A model generated the notes under the pieces. The model ran no database searches and had not been told where the DNA came from. It saw nothing but the letters and a program-made list of their open reading frames with translations. DNA of 64,000 nucleotides, taken from Fibrella aquatilis. GTDB taxonomy: Bacteria; Bacteroidota; Bacteroidia; Cytophagales; Spirosomataceae. Where the stretch lies: assembly GCF_017353255.1 (NCBI RefSeq), contig NZ_JAFMYU010000005.1, positions 303,118-367,117 of the forward strand, in the 5' to 3' direction. Positions 12,050-21,308 of the stretch are shown here, one piece after another. The position numbers were made by a program, and so were the translations under genes. Within the stretch, counting starts at the first letter, position 1. Every line of letters begins with the position of its first letter.

Positions 12050-12502
12050 ATGTCTGTTCTTAATTCATGGGCGAACCAGTATACACAGCTGGCCAACGTA
12101 ACCGATGCTATCAACGAGTCGGTGCAGATCCTGATAAAGGATAAGCAGGTGCACCAATATCCCCAATTGGCCGATCAGCCGGGGTTTCAGCTTCAGGACG
12201 AGGCCGTTCAGGAAGCCCGCACTACGGTGGCCCACCTGATTGAAAATCTGATGGCCCCCGTAGCAAGTGAACCCGAAGTAGCCTACCGAACAGCCGCCCT
12301 GCCCGACGACGTCCTTGACGAATACCGGAGCCGACTTGGGCAGAACCGCACGGCCCGCCGCCGCTTCGAAAAACTCTATGAAGTGTTGCAGGCCGATGAA
12401 CCCGTGCGCGACACCGACAAGCCCGCCTTAGACGATTTAGTAATTACGCTGGACAACAGCCGGAAAGAAATCTTTCAGAAACTTAGACAAAGCGGGGGGT
12501 AA
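12050..12502 (+). CDS. Hypothetical helical protein in the sigma-factor operon
   Basis: This 150-residue protein is unknown to me. It is cytoplasmic by appearance, with no signal peptide or membrane helix, and is predicted mostly alpha-helical with many charged residues (for example QNRTARRRFEKLYEVLQ). It follows the previous gene by 14 nt. Its TAA stop overlaps the ATG of the HEIGH protein by one base (TAATG), so the two are likely translated together and may work as a pair. No catalytic motif is visible. Confidence 0.75.
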   Translation: MSVLNSWANQYTQLANVTDAINESVQILIKDKQVHQYPQLADQPGFQLQDEAVQEARTTVAHLIENLMAPVASEPEVAYRTAALPDDVLDEYRSRLGQNRTARRRFEKLYEVLQADEPVRDTDKPALDDLVITLDNSRKEIFQKLRQSGG

Positions 12503-13704
12503 TGAGAGCCTATTTGATGGGCCTTTTCGTGGATGTGCAGGGGCGAACCCAACGGATGCGCGACGAACTTCGTCGGCTGCCTCAGTCGCTCGTCCCTGCT
12601 TTTTTTATGAACGATACCCTCACGATGCTCGACCGGCTTAGCGCCGAGATCGATGGGGTGATCCGGGAAAATGCGCAGTTGTACGAGAGCCTGCTGGACC
12701 TCGGTGCTGACACGGCCAACCGGCTGATGAACGACTATAATCCCGGCTACATTGCCACCTACACCCGGCTCTACCAGGCCCTTCAGCGGGTGGAGTTTCG
12801 CTACACCGTTATTGTGCGCTACGGAAACCCCGAAGCTGAATTCAGCCGGTTTCTGAATCGTATTTACGGTGAAATAGGGCTGGCAAAACCCTTGCCAGTA
12901 GTCTCGCTGATTCGCAATGCGCAGGACTATTACTCGGCCCACTGCCTCCACCGGGTTATTGGCGTGCCCATCGAAGAGGAACATCACCTACTCAACTGGC
13001 CCGACCTCTACCACGAGATCGGCCATTTTGTCTACGACGAACACCGGACGTTCCTGCTGGGCGACGGGCAGGTGGTGAAACAGGTGAAAGCGCATTTCGC
13101 CGCACAAATCGATCGGGCAGGGGCCAACAAGAAAGCCTACTGGCAGAACCTGCAAACGAGTTGGCTCGACTACTGGCTGATGGAATTCAGCTGTGACCTG
13201 ATCGCTACTTACCTCACAGGCCGGGCCTACGCCTGGGGTAATTTCCGGCTGTCGTCCATTATTCCGGCCAACGAAAACCGGCAACCTCAGCGGCATATTT
13301 ACACCAGCCACCTGACGCACCCACCCAACGAAGCCCGGATGCGGATCATTGTGAAGATGCTGGGCCGCTGCGGCTGGACCCCCGACGAACTCGCGCCCCT
13401 CCAGGCCGACTGGGTGGCCTACACGCGCCTAAGCATGAACCGAAAACCCGCCAACTACGCCGCCATCGTACCCGACGCTCTCCTCAATCTGCTGGTAGAC
13501 TGTGTGCTGGCGGAATGCCCCAATATTAAACTGGTTGGCTATCACGAGCAACTTCGCTACGCACCGGTCCATACGCCACCGGTGGCGCACCTGCTCGATA
13601 TGGCCTGGCAGCAGTTGCTCACCCAACCCGCCACCTATTCGGTCTGGGAGGCTGAGCAAATACGGTTGCTCCACGCTACCGATACCCCAGCAACTGGGGG
13701 GTAA
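12502..13704 (+). CDS. Putative zinc metalloprotease (HEIGH, gluzincin-like)
   Basis: This 400-residue protein carries a zincin motif, YHEIGHFVYDE, with His171, Glu172 and His175. About 53 residues later EFSCDLIATY (Glu228, Asp232) fits the third ligand of a gluzincin. There is no signal peptide, so it should act in the cytoplasm. The N-terminal 160 residues are helical and have no recognised domain. It is translationally coupled to the preceding gene and ends 29 nt inside the 3' end of the caspase-like gene on the other strand. I cannot place it in a named peptidase family. Activity and substrate are inference. Confidence 0.75.
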   Translation: MRAYLMGLFVDVQGRTQRMRDELRRLPQSLVPAFFMNDTLTMLDRLSAEIDGVIRENAQLYESLLDLGADTANRLMNDYNPGYIATYTRLYQALQRVEFRYTVIVRYGNPEAEFSRFLNRIYGEIGLAKPLPVVSLIRNAQDYYSAHCLHRVIGVPIEEEHHLLNWPDLYHEIGHFVYDEHRTFLLGDGQVVKQVKAHFAAQIDRAGANKKAYWQNLQTSWLDYWLMEFSCDLIATYLTGRAYAWGNFRLSSIIPANENRQPQRHIYTSHLTHPPNEARMRIIVKMLGRCGWTPDELAPLQADWVAYTRLSMNRKPANYAAIVPDALLNLLVDCVLAECPNIKLVGYHEQLRYAPVHTPPVAHLLDMAWQQLLTQPATYSVWEAEQIRLLHATDTPATGG

Positions 13705-15763
13705 ACGAACCCGGATCACCCGCAAAAACGGCCAGCAACCCACCAGGCCGCCCGTAGCGCAGGGCCACCCGCAGTTGGTCGCGCAGGGCGGTCAGGGCCG
13801 TGCGCTGATCGGGCGTGGGTAAGTCGCTGTCGAGCAGGCGGTCGAGCTGTACAGCGGCCATGCCCAAGGCTTCGTTGGTGTAGGGTGTACCACGCTGCTT
13901 AAGTTTTAATAAATTGTCTATCAACTCAGTAGCGGCACCCCGTGCATTGGTTTGCAGCAGCCACTGGTTGCGGAGCAACAGGCCATCGGGCAGACGGGGA
14001 AACCGATTGGCCAGGTTGCGGAGCCAGTCGCCCTCAGCTAGATCGTAGCGGCGGGCCTGCAACAGTACCATAGCCGCCACAAGAGCTGCAAACGGAGAAC
14101 GGATTTTGTTGTACAGGGCTTCACGCAGGAAATTCATATCGATCAATTCGGCTGCTGACACAATATTGACAGTCTGGTATTTTTCCCAAACGTCGGCCAC
14201 GTATCCCAGATTGCCCGTGCTTTCGTGGGCCAGATTGGCTTGTAGTTCAGAGACGTGACCGTCGGCGGTGACGGTGAAGTCGAGCCGGTAGCTGGGCTGG
14301 TAGAAACCGTAGTCTAGGGTGGGCGGCAACATAATGCCATATTGCGTTCGCCCGTCGTTCAGTTCAAGCCAGGCCGAACCGTTGTATAGCCGGAGCGAAA
14401 ATGTGAGCCGGTAGCCCATTGCCAGCGGTGAAAAGCCCGTTCGTTCTACCCGCAGTAGCAGCAGTTCGCCCCGTTCCAACAGTCGTTTTTGATCAATGGC
14501 GTACACCCTGGCGTTATCCCAAAACGCCGTTACCGACTCGCGCCCCAGCACGTCGTGGAGGTTATTGGTTGTTCGGGGAGCCGGAAAGGAGTCTCCTCCG
14601 TCTACGTCTGCATCTGGCGCTTCCTGAATAATGTCGTCGCTGTCGCTGGCTTCGTATCGGAAGAAGGGTACATCGGTGGTTGGGTCATCATTGTCAATAG
14701 CAAACCGGTTGGTGAAGTTTTGTTGCTGCGATTCGATCACCGAGAGCATCGCCGGGGCTGGTTTGGTGGGCGGGTCAACGTGCGTAATAGTTAAATCGGC
14801 GCTGTTGCCTTCCAGGCGCAGATACGTAAGCTGGGTAATGGTCCATTGGGCTTCGGTCAGCAACTGGTTGTACCGTTTGCCAATGAACGTCTGCAACGGG
14901 GGCAGCTTCACGGCGCAGGCGGCGGGGTCGCACTCCGGCACGAACCCCTGCTGCGACTGCAACCCGTCGAGCAGGGCCTGCCCAAACAGCGAGTAGCCAT
15001 TGTCCGGGCTGTTGTTCTGGTGGGCGGGCAGGCCGCTGGCCGTGGCGCAGAGCGTGACCGAATTGCAGGCCGTGTTTACCACGCCTCCCAGTGCTGGTGG
15101 TGTCAGGACGCTATTGCCTTCCACGAGCAATTTCTTTAGGCCATCAGGCGTAGAACGACAGGCGTCGACAAACAGAAACTGGTCGCACACATCGAGCTTG
15201 GTCAGCGCGTCGGCCAGGCCACGCACGTTCAGGGCACGGTTGTAGGTGTCGGGCAGGCGCAGGTAGTCGGTGGGCAGCAGGATGTATTCTTTCGCCCGGA
15301 TTTCAAGCCCGTGTCCACTGCCAAAAAACACCAGCCTGCTGGCTTGCGCCGCCGCTTTGGGCAGGGCCACCATCTGGGCATTCCAAAGCGGAATGGTATC
15401 GCTGATGGTATTGAACGTGGGTAACAGGCTGTGAGCCAGTACGTCTGGCCCGCCCGAAGCCGCTACGGCCGCCTCTATTTTTGCCGCCTCGGCATCAGTA
15501 GGGGCCAGCAGCAACCAGCATTGCGCCAGCGGGGCCGGGGCGTAGCGGTAGGTGGTGCGTAGCCACTCGAAAATGGCGTAGGCCGTCCAGGCCGACACGG
15601 CTAACTGAGGCATACCGAAGGTGTCGGGCGCGGGATTTGAACCACCGTCGAGGTGGTCATAGGTGCTTACGCCAACCAAAAACGCAAAGGTGCCGGGGGT
15701 GCCGGGCTGCCAGGCGGGGTTTGTCCAGAGGCCGGGCTGCTGTGGGTCGGGCGTGAGGGTCAT
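13676..15763 (-). CDS. Caspase-like (C14 family) cysteine protease
   Basis: The N-terminal 300 residues of this 695-residue protein read as a caspase fold: a first strand (TFAFLVGVSTYDHL), the catalytic His in FFGSGHGLE (His151) and the catalytic Cys in FLFVDACRS (Cys202), then ATASGLPAHQNN and a GYSLFGQALLDGL helix. The middle region looks beta-rich and the last 150 residues look like helical repeats, so they may sense or bind a partner. There is no signal peptide. Its start overlaps the stop of the hydrolase gene by 4 nt, so the two are one operon. Bacterial caspase-like proteases often act in regulated cell death or immunity; that role here is inference. Confidence 0.85.
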   Translation of the reverse strand: MTLTPDPQQPGLWTNPAWQPGTPGTFAFLVGVSTYDHLDGGSNPAPDTFGMPQLAVSAWTAYAIFEWLRTTYRYAPAPLAQCWLLLAPTDAEAAKIEAAVAASGGPDVLAHSLLPTFNTISDTIPLWNAQMVALPKAAAQASRLVFFGSGHGLEIRAKEYILLPTDYLRLPDTYNRALNVRGLADALTKLDVCDQFLFVDACRSTPDGLKKLLVEGNSVLTPPALGGVVNTACNSVTLCATASGLPAHQNNSPDNGYSLFGQALLDGLQSQQGFVPECDPAACAVKLPPLQTFIGKRYNQLLTEAQWTITQLTYLRLEGNSADLTITHVDPPTKPAPAMLSVIESQQQNFTNRFAIDNDDPTTDVPFFRYEASDSDDIIQEAPDADVDGGDSFPAPRTTNNLHDVLGRESVTAFWDNARVYAIDQKRLLERGELLLLRVERTGFSPLAMGYRLTFSLRLYNGSAWLELNDGRTQYGIMLPPTLDYGFYQPSYRLDFTVTADGHVSELQANLAHESTGNLGYVADVWEKYQTVNIVSAAELIDMNFLREALYNKIRSPFAALVAAMVLLQARRYDLAEGDWLRNLANRFPRLPDGLLLRNQWLLQTNARGAATELIDNLLKLKQRGTPYTNEALGMAAVQLDRLLDSDLPTPDQRTALTALRDQLRVALRYGRPGGLLAVFAGDPGSFTPQLLGYR

Positions 15764-17082
15764 GGGCGAAACCAGTTGGCAGGCAGGTGGGTGCGGAGCT
15801 TGTCGGCAAATTTCCGGTAGAAACTAGGTTGTTGTAGGTAGCCCCCGTGCGCTTCCAGCACCGACATTCCGCTTCGGTAGGGTTCGTCGTCGATACCCGC
15901 AAAGATGGGTTTGGCCGTAAAGCTCAGGTAGTCGTTAGGGTCCCAGACGTTCCACCAGTGGCCGAGGTGGGCTGGTAGTGGCAGGGGCACCTGCCTGCCA
16001 GTTTCAAGACTAAAGTCGGCGCTGCTTTCCGCGAAGATTTTCAGTTCTTCAAACACCCCCACCTGCGAGGCCGTCGCGCACCAGAAGTCGATTTTGAGGT
16101 CCTGTAAATCAGGCGTGTTGGGCAAAAAATGGGTCAGCACGTCATACACCACCTGCCCGCCCATGCTGTGGCTCAGCAGTACGATGGGTTCGCCGTGTCG
16201 TTGTTGCTGAAGCTGTTTGGCCTGCCGGAGGGCATCCAGTAGTCGTGTCACGATGGCGCCGGGCTTGGCGGGGGTACCCCGGTTGGTCTGGTACACAAAC
16301 ACGTCGCCAAAGAAGGTGATGGCGGCGCGGGTCAGGTTGGGCCGAAACCGGCTCAGCACCGCCGTTAGGGCCGATCCGGTGGCGTTTTCAGCCCGACCCA
16401 GGGCCTCGCCAATGCGATCTTTCAAATCGCCGAACCAACCCGGCCCCTGCAACAATAATCCGCCCTGCGCTTGGCCTTGGGCCTGTTCAAGCTCGGTATA
16501 TCGCTGCGAAATCAACTGCTGAAATAAAGCCAGTTCGGTCTCGGCGTTGGGTTGGGCGGCCAGCTGGGCGGGGGTGGCGGGGTCGTGGGCTACGTCGTCG
16601 GCTGCCAGCAGGGCCAGCGTTTCCTGCTTCAGTTGCTGGTGCCGTTCGGCCAGGATTGTGGCCACGGCCAGGTCGCTGAGGTCGCTGGGCGCGAGGTCTT
16701 TCAGGCGGGTACGGAGTTGCGGGGCCGCAGCGGGGGCAGGCCCGGCCAGAATAAGTCCGCCACCGCCTACGGGTGCAACGGGTTGATTAACCGGTAGCTG
16801 ACCGAGTTCTTTGTCGAATTCGGCCAGCAACTGCGCCTGTTCGTTGGGCGAGAGCGCAACGGGGCCACCCATATGTACCAGCGTGGCGGGGTCGGGGCAG
16901 GCCTGTAAATTCCAGGCAAACTTGGCTGCCAGATCGCCCCAAAACACCCGCAGAATAGGTACGTCGCCCGCTACATCGTCGTGGTGAAGTTCATCGGCGA
17001 TGTAGCGGGCGAGCATGGCCTCCCGCTGGTTGAGGTCAGCCTGATTACGAACGGCAACGCCGTGAATGTGGACAATAGGCAT
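15760..17082 (-). CDS. Alpha/beta hydrolase (lipase/esterase-like)
   Basis: This 440-residue protein opens with a typical hydrolase strand (MPIVHIHGVAVRNQ). The nucleophile elbow SHSMGG has Ser306, and the C-terminal part offers an acid (Asp381 or Asp384 in DPNDYL) and His412 (EAHGGYL). A long insertion between about residues 90 and 250 is low-complexity and helical. No signal peptide is seen. It is translated first in the operon and overlaps the caspase-like gene by 4 nt, so it may be the effector, the activator or the target of that protease. Substrate unknown. Confidence 0.82.
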   Translation of the reverse strand: MPIVHIHGVAVRNQADLNQREAMLARYIADELHHDDVAGDVPILRVFWGDLAAKFAWNLQACPDPATLVHMGGPVALSPNEQAQLLAEFDKELGQLPVNQPVAPVGGGGLILAGPAPAAAPQLRTRLKDLAPSDLSDLAVATILAERHQQLKQETLALLAADDVAHDPATPAQLAAQPNAETELALFQQLISQRYTELEQAQGQAQGGLLLQGPGWFGDLKDRIGEALGRAENATGSALTAVLSRFRPNLTRAAITFFGDVFVYQTNRGTPAKPGAIVTRLLDALRQAKQLQQQRHGEPIVLLSHSMGGQVVYDVLTHFLPNTPDLQDLKIDFWCATASQVGVFEELKIFAESSADFSLETGRQVPLPLPAHLGHWWNVWDPNDYLSFTAKPIFAGIDDEPYRSGMSVLEAHGGYLQQPSFYRKFADKLRTHLPANWFRP

Positions 17083-17188
17083 GGGGCAGGTACGTTTGTG
17101 GTGTACTGCCGTGAAAATAGCCGTTACGCTGCGTTTTCGGCCTTCGATTGAGTAAGTGGTACGTGCCTCTGATACCGTTTACGATTGT

Positions 17189-17785
17189 CTATTTCCCCAA
17201 ATTCAACCCGTAGGCGAAGCGGAAGTTGAAGAGGCTTTGGCCCTGCTCGAAGCTGGTTTCAAACGTGGTGCCGAAATCAATGAAATTACCATTGGCCAGG
17301 GGCAAGGCATAACCAAAGCCTGGTTCAAAGTGAAATGACGTGGCAGCTGCCTCTGACGCGGCAATGTCTACGCCCAGATTGAGGCCCACGTGCAGGTTTT
17401 TGGCGAAATAGTACCGTGGCCCCACGTTAACGGGTATCCAGAAGTAGGTTGCCGGGTACTCCGACGCGTAGTAGTAGCCGTAGTAATCGTAGTAGCCACT
17501 ATAGCGGTATGCTTTCTTGATGGTACCCATGGAGAAGCCCGTCTTGGCGTTGAGCGTGAAGTTCGATCCCAGTGGCATCTGAAAGCGGCCACTCAGGCCG
17601 GTGGCAATGCCGGTAGCGTTGTATTTGCCAATGCCCACGCCAATGCCTGTTTCTATAAAAGCCAGGCTCCGTTCGCCCACAGTGGGTATATGCCGCTGGC
17701 GGCTGCGCGATTGGGCCAGTGTATGTTGCGTAACGAAAACAAGCAGCGAAAGGGTTAGTAGTGCGGCAATTGATGCGTTTTTCAT
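17189..17785 (-). CDS. Outer-membrane beta-barrel protein, hypothetical
   Basis: This is a 198-residue secreted protein with a signal peptide (MKNASIAALLTLSLLVFVTQ, cleavage near LAQS). Alternating hydrophobic and polar strands and many Tyr and Gly residues (YSGYYDYYGYYYASEY) suggest a small outer-membrane barrel of the OmpA/OmpW size class. It precedes no obvious partner. The last residues, FRFAYGLNLGK, resemble a final beta strand. Function unknown. Confidence 0.75.
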   Translation of the reverse strand: MKNASIAALLTLSLLVFVTQHTLAQSRSRQRHIPTVGERSLAFIETGIGVGIGKYNATGIATGLSGRFQMPLGSNFTLNAKTGFSMGTIKKAYRYSGYYDYYGYYYASEYPATYFWIPVNVGPRYYFAKNLHVGLNLGVDIAASEAAATSFHFEPGFGYALPLANGNFIDFGTTFETSFEQGQSLFNFRFAYGLNLGK

Positions 17786-17813
17786 GATTATCTTATTTGG
17801 TTTTGGTTGTCAG

Positions 17814-18248
17814 TTATTTATCAGCTACGAAAGCCAGCTTATCGTCGCCATCGTTAAGATTGAAAATGATATTTGACCCCGTAGCATCGCCCACGCGCTC
17901 GCTACCATCGTATAATCCGTAGGCTCCCGACGACTGCTTTACCTCAATGTCGGTAAGGTCGATGCTGGCTTGCTGCGTGTTTACTATCAGCGTGAGTTTC
18001 AGGTTGACAAACCCTTCCTTAGCGCCTTTCGTGGCTACGACGGTGCCCGAAGCGGTGTTCCCGCCTTGGTTTATGGGCATGCGGTCAAGCTGAATGTTTA
18101 CTTGCTTGGATGGTTGGATTAGAGTAAATGAACTGAGTTTGTAGTTGCCCAGTACCGCTACCGCGGGTGATTGCGGCGCTACGTCGGTGGTCTTTTTGCA
18201 GGCCACCACAGGTAGCAGTACGATCAGGATAAGCAGGATGCGTTTCAT
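17814..18248 (-). CDS. Small lipoprotein, hypothetical
   Basis: From the ATG at 18248 the product is 144 residues and begins MKRILLILIVLLPVVACKK, a textbook lipoprotein signal with Cys17 as the acylated residue. Starts further upstream exist (18284, 18407) but would bury this signal. After the linker the chain LGNYKLSSFTLIQPS resembles the first strand of lipocalin-like proteins of Bacteroidota, a weak match. The gene lies 28 nt upstream of the barrel gene on the same strand and could be co-transcribed with it. Confidence 0.75.
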   Translation of the reverse strand: MKRILLILIVLLPVVACKKTTDVAPQSPAVAVLGNYKLSSFTLIQPSKQVNIQLDRMPINQGGNTASGTVVATKGAKEGFVNLKLTLIVNTQQASIDLTDIEVKQSSGAYGLYDGSERVGDATGSNIIFNLNDGDDKLAFVADK

Positions 18249-18383
18249 ACGTTTTGGGTGTTTAAGCGTTGGTCTGTTCGTCATTCGACAAGGGCAAAGG
18301 TAGACCCCCAAACAGCCTAGGCTCAATACTCCATTTGTATGATTTTTGCAGTTATCTTTTTGTAAATCAACCAGTTGTGAAAT

Positions 18384-18434
18384 AAAAAGGGGTATCAGAA
18401 GGGCCATTGTATGACACTTCTGATACCCCTTTTT
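18384..18434 (-). terminator. Rho-independent terminator
   Basis: Arms aaaaaggggtatcagaag (18384-18401) and its exact complement (18417-18434) form an 18-bp stem with U-runs in both directions. It lies just downstream of the response-regulator gene. Confidence 0.8.
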
Positions 18435-18435
18435 T

Positions 18436-18466
18436 AACCTATAAGGTTGAAAAAACCTTATAGGTT
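18436..18466. repeat. Short palindromic repeat with aacctataaggtt arms
   Basis: The 13-bp arms 18436-18448 and 18454-18466 are complementary and overlap the last codons and stop of the response regulator. A related pair with arms taaacctataagg is at 46593-46639, so this is a second, shorter repeat family. Confidence 0.6.
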
Positions 18467-19114
18467 TGTTCGGTTCAGGTACTTGTTCACGGCCGCTACC
18501 TTCGTGTGGACCTGGAGCTTTTCGTAGATATTGAAGATGTGTTTGCGCACCGTCGTGGGCGACACAAACAACTCGTCAGCTACTTCTTTATGGCTGTATC
18601 CCTTGGATAGTCTCCCCAGAATTTCGCGTTCGCGGGGGGTGAGTATGTCTAGTTCGGTGTTGCGCTCGGCTTCGGCGGGGGCGGGTACGTTAAAAAAAGA
18701 TCCCACCACTTTCCGGGCAATGGAACTGCTCATGGGCGACCCGCCGTCGTGGAGTTCGCGGATGGCGTCGAGGAGGCGGGCGGGCGAACTGCGCTTGAGG
18801 ATGAATGAGTTAGCGCCTGCCTTTAGGGCCTCGAATACCTTTTCTTCTTCGTCATAAATCGTACACATCATAAACTGCATGTCGGGGTGGCGGGGCTTCA
18901 GCAGCCGCACACACTCAATGCCATTCATGCCCGGCAGGTCGATGTCCATCAGCACCACGTCGACGGGGTAGCGCGTGAGGTCATCCAGGGCGTCTTCGGC
19001 GTTGACGTAGGTCTGCTTGCACACAAACCCATCGGCCCCATTGACTAATATGGCCAGCGACTGACGGATGTCGTCCTTGTCTTCGACGATGGCAACGATA
19101 ATAGGCGTATTCAT
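18458..19114 (-). CDS. LuxR/NarL-family response regulator
   Basis: This 218-residue regulator starts at 19114 (MNTPIIVAIVEDKDDIRQ); an upstream Met at 19144 adds ten residues that do not fit the family. The receiver domain has the acidic pair VEDKDD, the phospho-acceptor Asp in VVLMDIDLPGMNG and the Lys in FILKRSSPA. The C-terminal LuxR helix-turn-helix starts LTPREREILGRLSKGY and ends TVRKHIFNIYEKLQV. It lies directly downstream of a sensor kinase gene of the matching HisKA_3 type, so they form a two-component pair. Targets are not evident. Confidence 0.93.
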   Translation of the reverse strand: MNTPIIVAIVEDKDDIRQSLAILVNGADGFVCKQTYVNAEDALDDLTRYPVDVVLMDIDLPGMNGIECVRLLKPRHPDMQFMMCTIYDEEEKVFEALKAGANSFILKRSSPARLLDAIRELHDGGSPMSSSIARKVVGSFFNVPAPAEAERNTELDILTPREREILGRLSKGYSHKEVADELFVSPTTVRKHIFNIYEKLQVHTKVAAVNKYLNRTNL

Positions 19115-19170
19115 GCTGCAAGGTTCAGAAAATAGGCAGGGCAATACTATACTTCATTTGTAGTATTTTG

Positions 19171-19274
19171 GGGAGAGAGTCAAGAGGTGAGAGATGAGAG
19201 TCAAGAAGTAAGCGTTGAGTCAAGCGACAACGACCTGCTCAACGCTTGATTTTTGACTCTTATGTCTTGCTTCT
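19171..19274. repeat. Heptamer repeat hairpin between kinase and regulator
   Basis: From 19178 the plus strand reads six heptamers in strict period 7 (first two agtcaag and aggtgag, with agtcaag repeated). The facing segment 19237-19272 returns the complement imperfectly (ctcaacgct pairs with agcgttgag). The end of the element touches the stop codon of the kinase at 19273. Confidence 0.75.
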
Positions 19275-21225
19275 AATAAGGGAACCGCACCTTCACGCAG
19301 GTACCCATTTCTGTTGACTCGACACTACACGAACCTCCTGATTCGTCCATCCGTAATTGCATGTTTGTCAATCCGTTACGGTTTGCGTGGGCTACTGAAG
19401 TAGGGTCGAAACCACGGCCGTTATCGCAGATATCGACCTGGAAAATGCCGCCCTGTATAGGATTAGCCAGGGGGTGCATCCGTAATGTGACCTCAGTAGC
19501 CTGGGCATGTTTGACTACGTTGTTCAGGGCTTCTTTCACTGTCAGAAACACATTGCGGCGGTCTACGCCCCGGATCATCACCTCGTCGGGCGATTCCTGA
19601 GCCTCGATTTTAAGCGTCAGCGACGTGTTGTCGATGAACTCGCGGGCATAGACGCGGATGTAGGCGATAAGGCCGTTGAGGCTGTCGTTGCGGGTGTTCA
19701 GCGACCAGATAATCTCGTTCATGGAGGTGACCATGGCCGCCGAAATCTCCGATATTTTACCCACCTCGGGCACGGCCTGAGCATCCACGCGGGTTTTGGC
19801 TACTTCGCTCAGCAGGCCAATGGCGGTCATAGACGCACCCAGGTCGTCGTGCATCTCTTTTGAAATTCGGGTACGTTCTTTCTGTTGCCCCGCCAGTTCC
19901 GACCGGATAGCCGTCAATTCCTGCTCCTGTTGGGCGGCCAATAAGGCGGCAGCGGCCGTTTTCTGGCGTTGCCGGTAGTAGAGCCAACCCAACCCACCGC
20001 CAACTGCCAGGAACAAAACAGCCATACCAGCTATCCAGAGCCACGTGGTTTGCCGACGCTGATCAGCTTCGAGGCGGGCAATCTGCGTCTGCTTTTCGGC
20101 AATTTTCTCACGCGCTTCAGCCCGGCGCATGGTCTGGTCATACGTCTCCAATTGCTCTCGGATCGACAGGCTCGTCAGCGAATCTTTATTAATTCGGTAT
20201 TGATCCAGCCAGCGGTAGGCCGACCTATAATCGCCCAACAACTCCGACATGTTCACCATCTGCACCAGCCATGATTGCTGTTCGGGCAAGCCCGGTTTTA
20301 GGGTATCCATGATGGCGCGGGCACGGGCCAGCAGAGGCCGGGCTGAGGCTGGGTGTTTCTTGTCGAGGTGATTGGCCGCCAGGTTGCTCAGGATACGAAT
20401 CTCTTCGGCAGGCATACCCATTTTCTGGCTCAACACAAGCGCTTTGTTGAGGTAATAGAAGCTGGAATCATACCTGTTGGTGCTTCTATAGACGTAGCCC
20501 AGGTTGTTGTACACTGTCATCAGCATATCAACATCGCGTTCTGGCTTTAATAGCCTAAGCGCCTGCAAGGTGTAGTCTGTTTCGTGCCGGTAATCTTCCC
20601 GAATGCCGTAGACCGCCCCGATGTTGAATAGCGAACTGGCTATCTCGCGGTCGTTGTTGGGCAACGCCCGCCGGATAGCCAGGGCTTTCTGGTTATAGGC
20701 AATGGCCTGATCGAGCAGGTTCTGCCGCTGATAAATGGCAGCCATGTTGTTATAGATCACGGCCTCATTATCGCGCCGCCCCAGCGCCCGCACGTAGCCC
20801 GCCGTTTGCTCATACTGCCGAATGGCTTCGGCAAGGTCGCCCTGTTTGGCGGCGGTGATAGCCAGGGCAGCATGGCAAATCATCTTGTACCGCTTCGATG
20901 TATCGGCATTGGCCTGTTGCAGCGCCTGCCGGGCAATCGCCTTGGCCTCGTCAGATCGCCCCACGTTGTTGAGGACAAACGCCACCAGCCGGACTGCCTC
21001 AAAATAGCCTTTGGTATACTGTACGCGCCGGGCCACGGTATAGGCTTTCTGGTAGTAACCAAGTGCCTTTTTAGCGTCGCTGCTTTCAACGGCTTCACCC
21101 GCCCGCAACGAGTTACCCACATAAGCCGTGTCGGTATTGTATGACGACGATTGGGCTAGACTCGCACAACCAGATAAACACAAGATGCTGACTAACAGAA
21201 GTTTGTAAGCGTAGTGGTGTGTCAT
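19273..21225 (-). CDS. TPR-containing sensor histidine kinase (HisKA_3 type)
   Basis: This 650-residue kinase begins with a lipoprotein-like signal (LLLVSILCLSGCASLAQ). About seven tetratricopeptide repeats (residues 30-350, for example AIAYNQKALAIRRALPNN) lie in the periplasm. A coiled coil, one membrane helix (TTWLWIAGMAVLFLAVGGGL) and the cytoplasmic kinase core follow. The phospho-acceptor His is in KEMHDDLGASMTAIGLL and the ATP-binding G1 box is DNGRGFDP. This layout is common in Bacteroidota and pairs with LuxR-type regulators, here the downstream gene. The signal sensed by the TPRs is unknown. Confidence 0.92.
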   Translation of the reverse strand: MTHHYAYKLLLVSILCLSGCASLAQSSSYNTDTAYVGNSLRAGEAVESSDAKKALGYYQKAYTVARRVQYTKGYFEAVRLVAFVLNNVGRSDEAKAIARQALQQANADTSKRYKMICHAALAITAAKQGDLAEAIRQYEQTAGYVRALGRRDNEAVIYNNMAAIYQRQNLLDQAIAYNQKALAIRRALPNNDREIASSLFNIGAVYGIREDYRHETDYTLQALRLLKPERDVDMLMTVYNNLGYVYRSTNRYDSSFYYLNKALVLSQKMGMPAEEIRILSNLAANHLDKKHPASARPLLARARAIMDTLKPGLPEQQSWLVQMVNMSELLGDYRSAYRWLDQYRINKDSLTSLSIREQLETYDQTMRRAEAREKIAEKQTQIARLEADQRRQTTWLWIAGMAVLFLAVGGGLGWLYYRQRQKTAAAALLAAQQEQELTAIRSELAGQQKERTRISKEMHDDLGASMTAIGLLSEVAKTRVDAQAVPEVGKISEISAAMVTSMNEIIWSLNTRNDSLNGLIAYIRVYAREFIDNTSLTLKIEAQESPDEVMIRGVDRRNVFLTVKEALNNVVKHAQATEVTLRMHPLANPIQGGIFQVDICDNGRGFDPTSVAHANRNGLTNMQLRMDESGGSCSVESTEMGTCVKVRFPY

Positions 21226-21308
21226 AGCAGGTAGCTTGATAGAATAACAATGGTAAGCGAAGAAGTCCCGCTTTATAATGCCATTGCTCCACCCCGGCTA
21301 CCTAAACA

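Noticed and set aside
13676..15763. CHAT-domain assignment for the caspase-like protein
   Set aside because: The His and Cys motifs (FFGSGHGLE, FVDACRS) and their order fit C14 caspase-like proteases, and the TPR block expected before a CHAT domain is absent.
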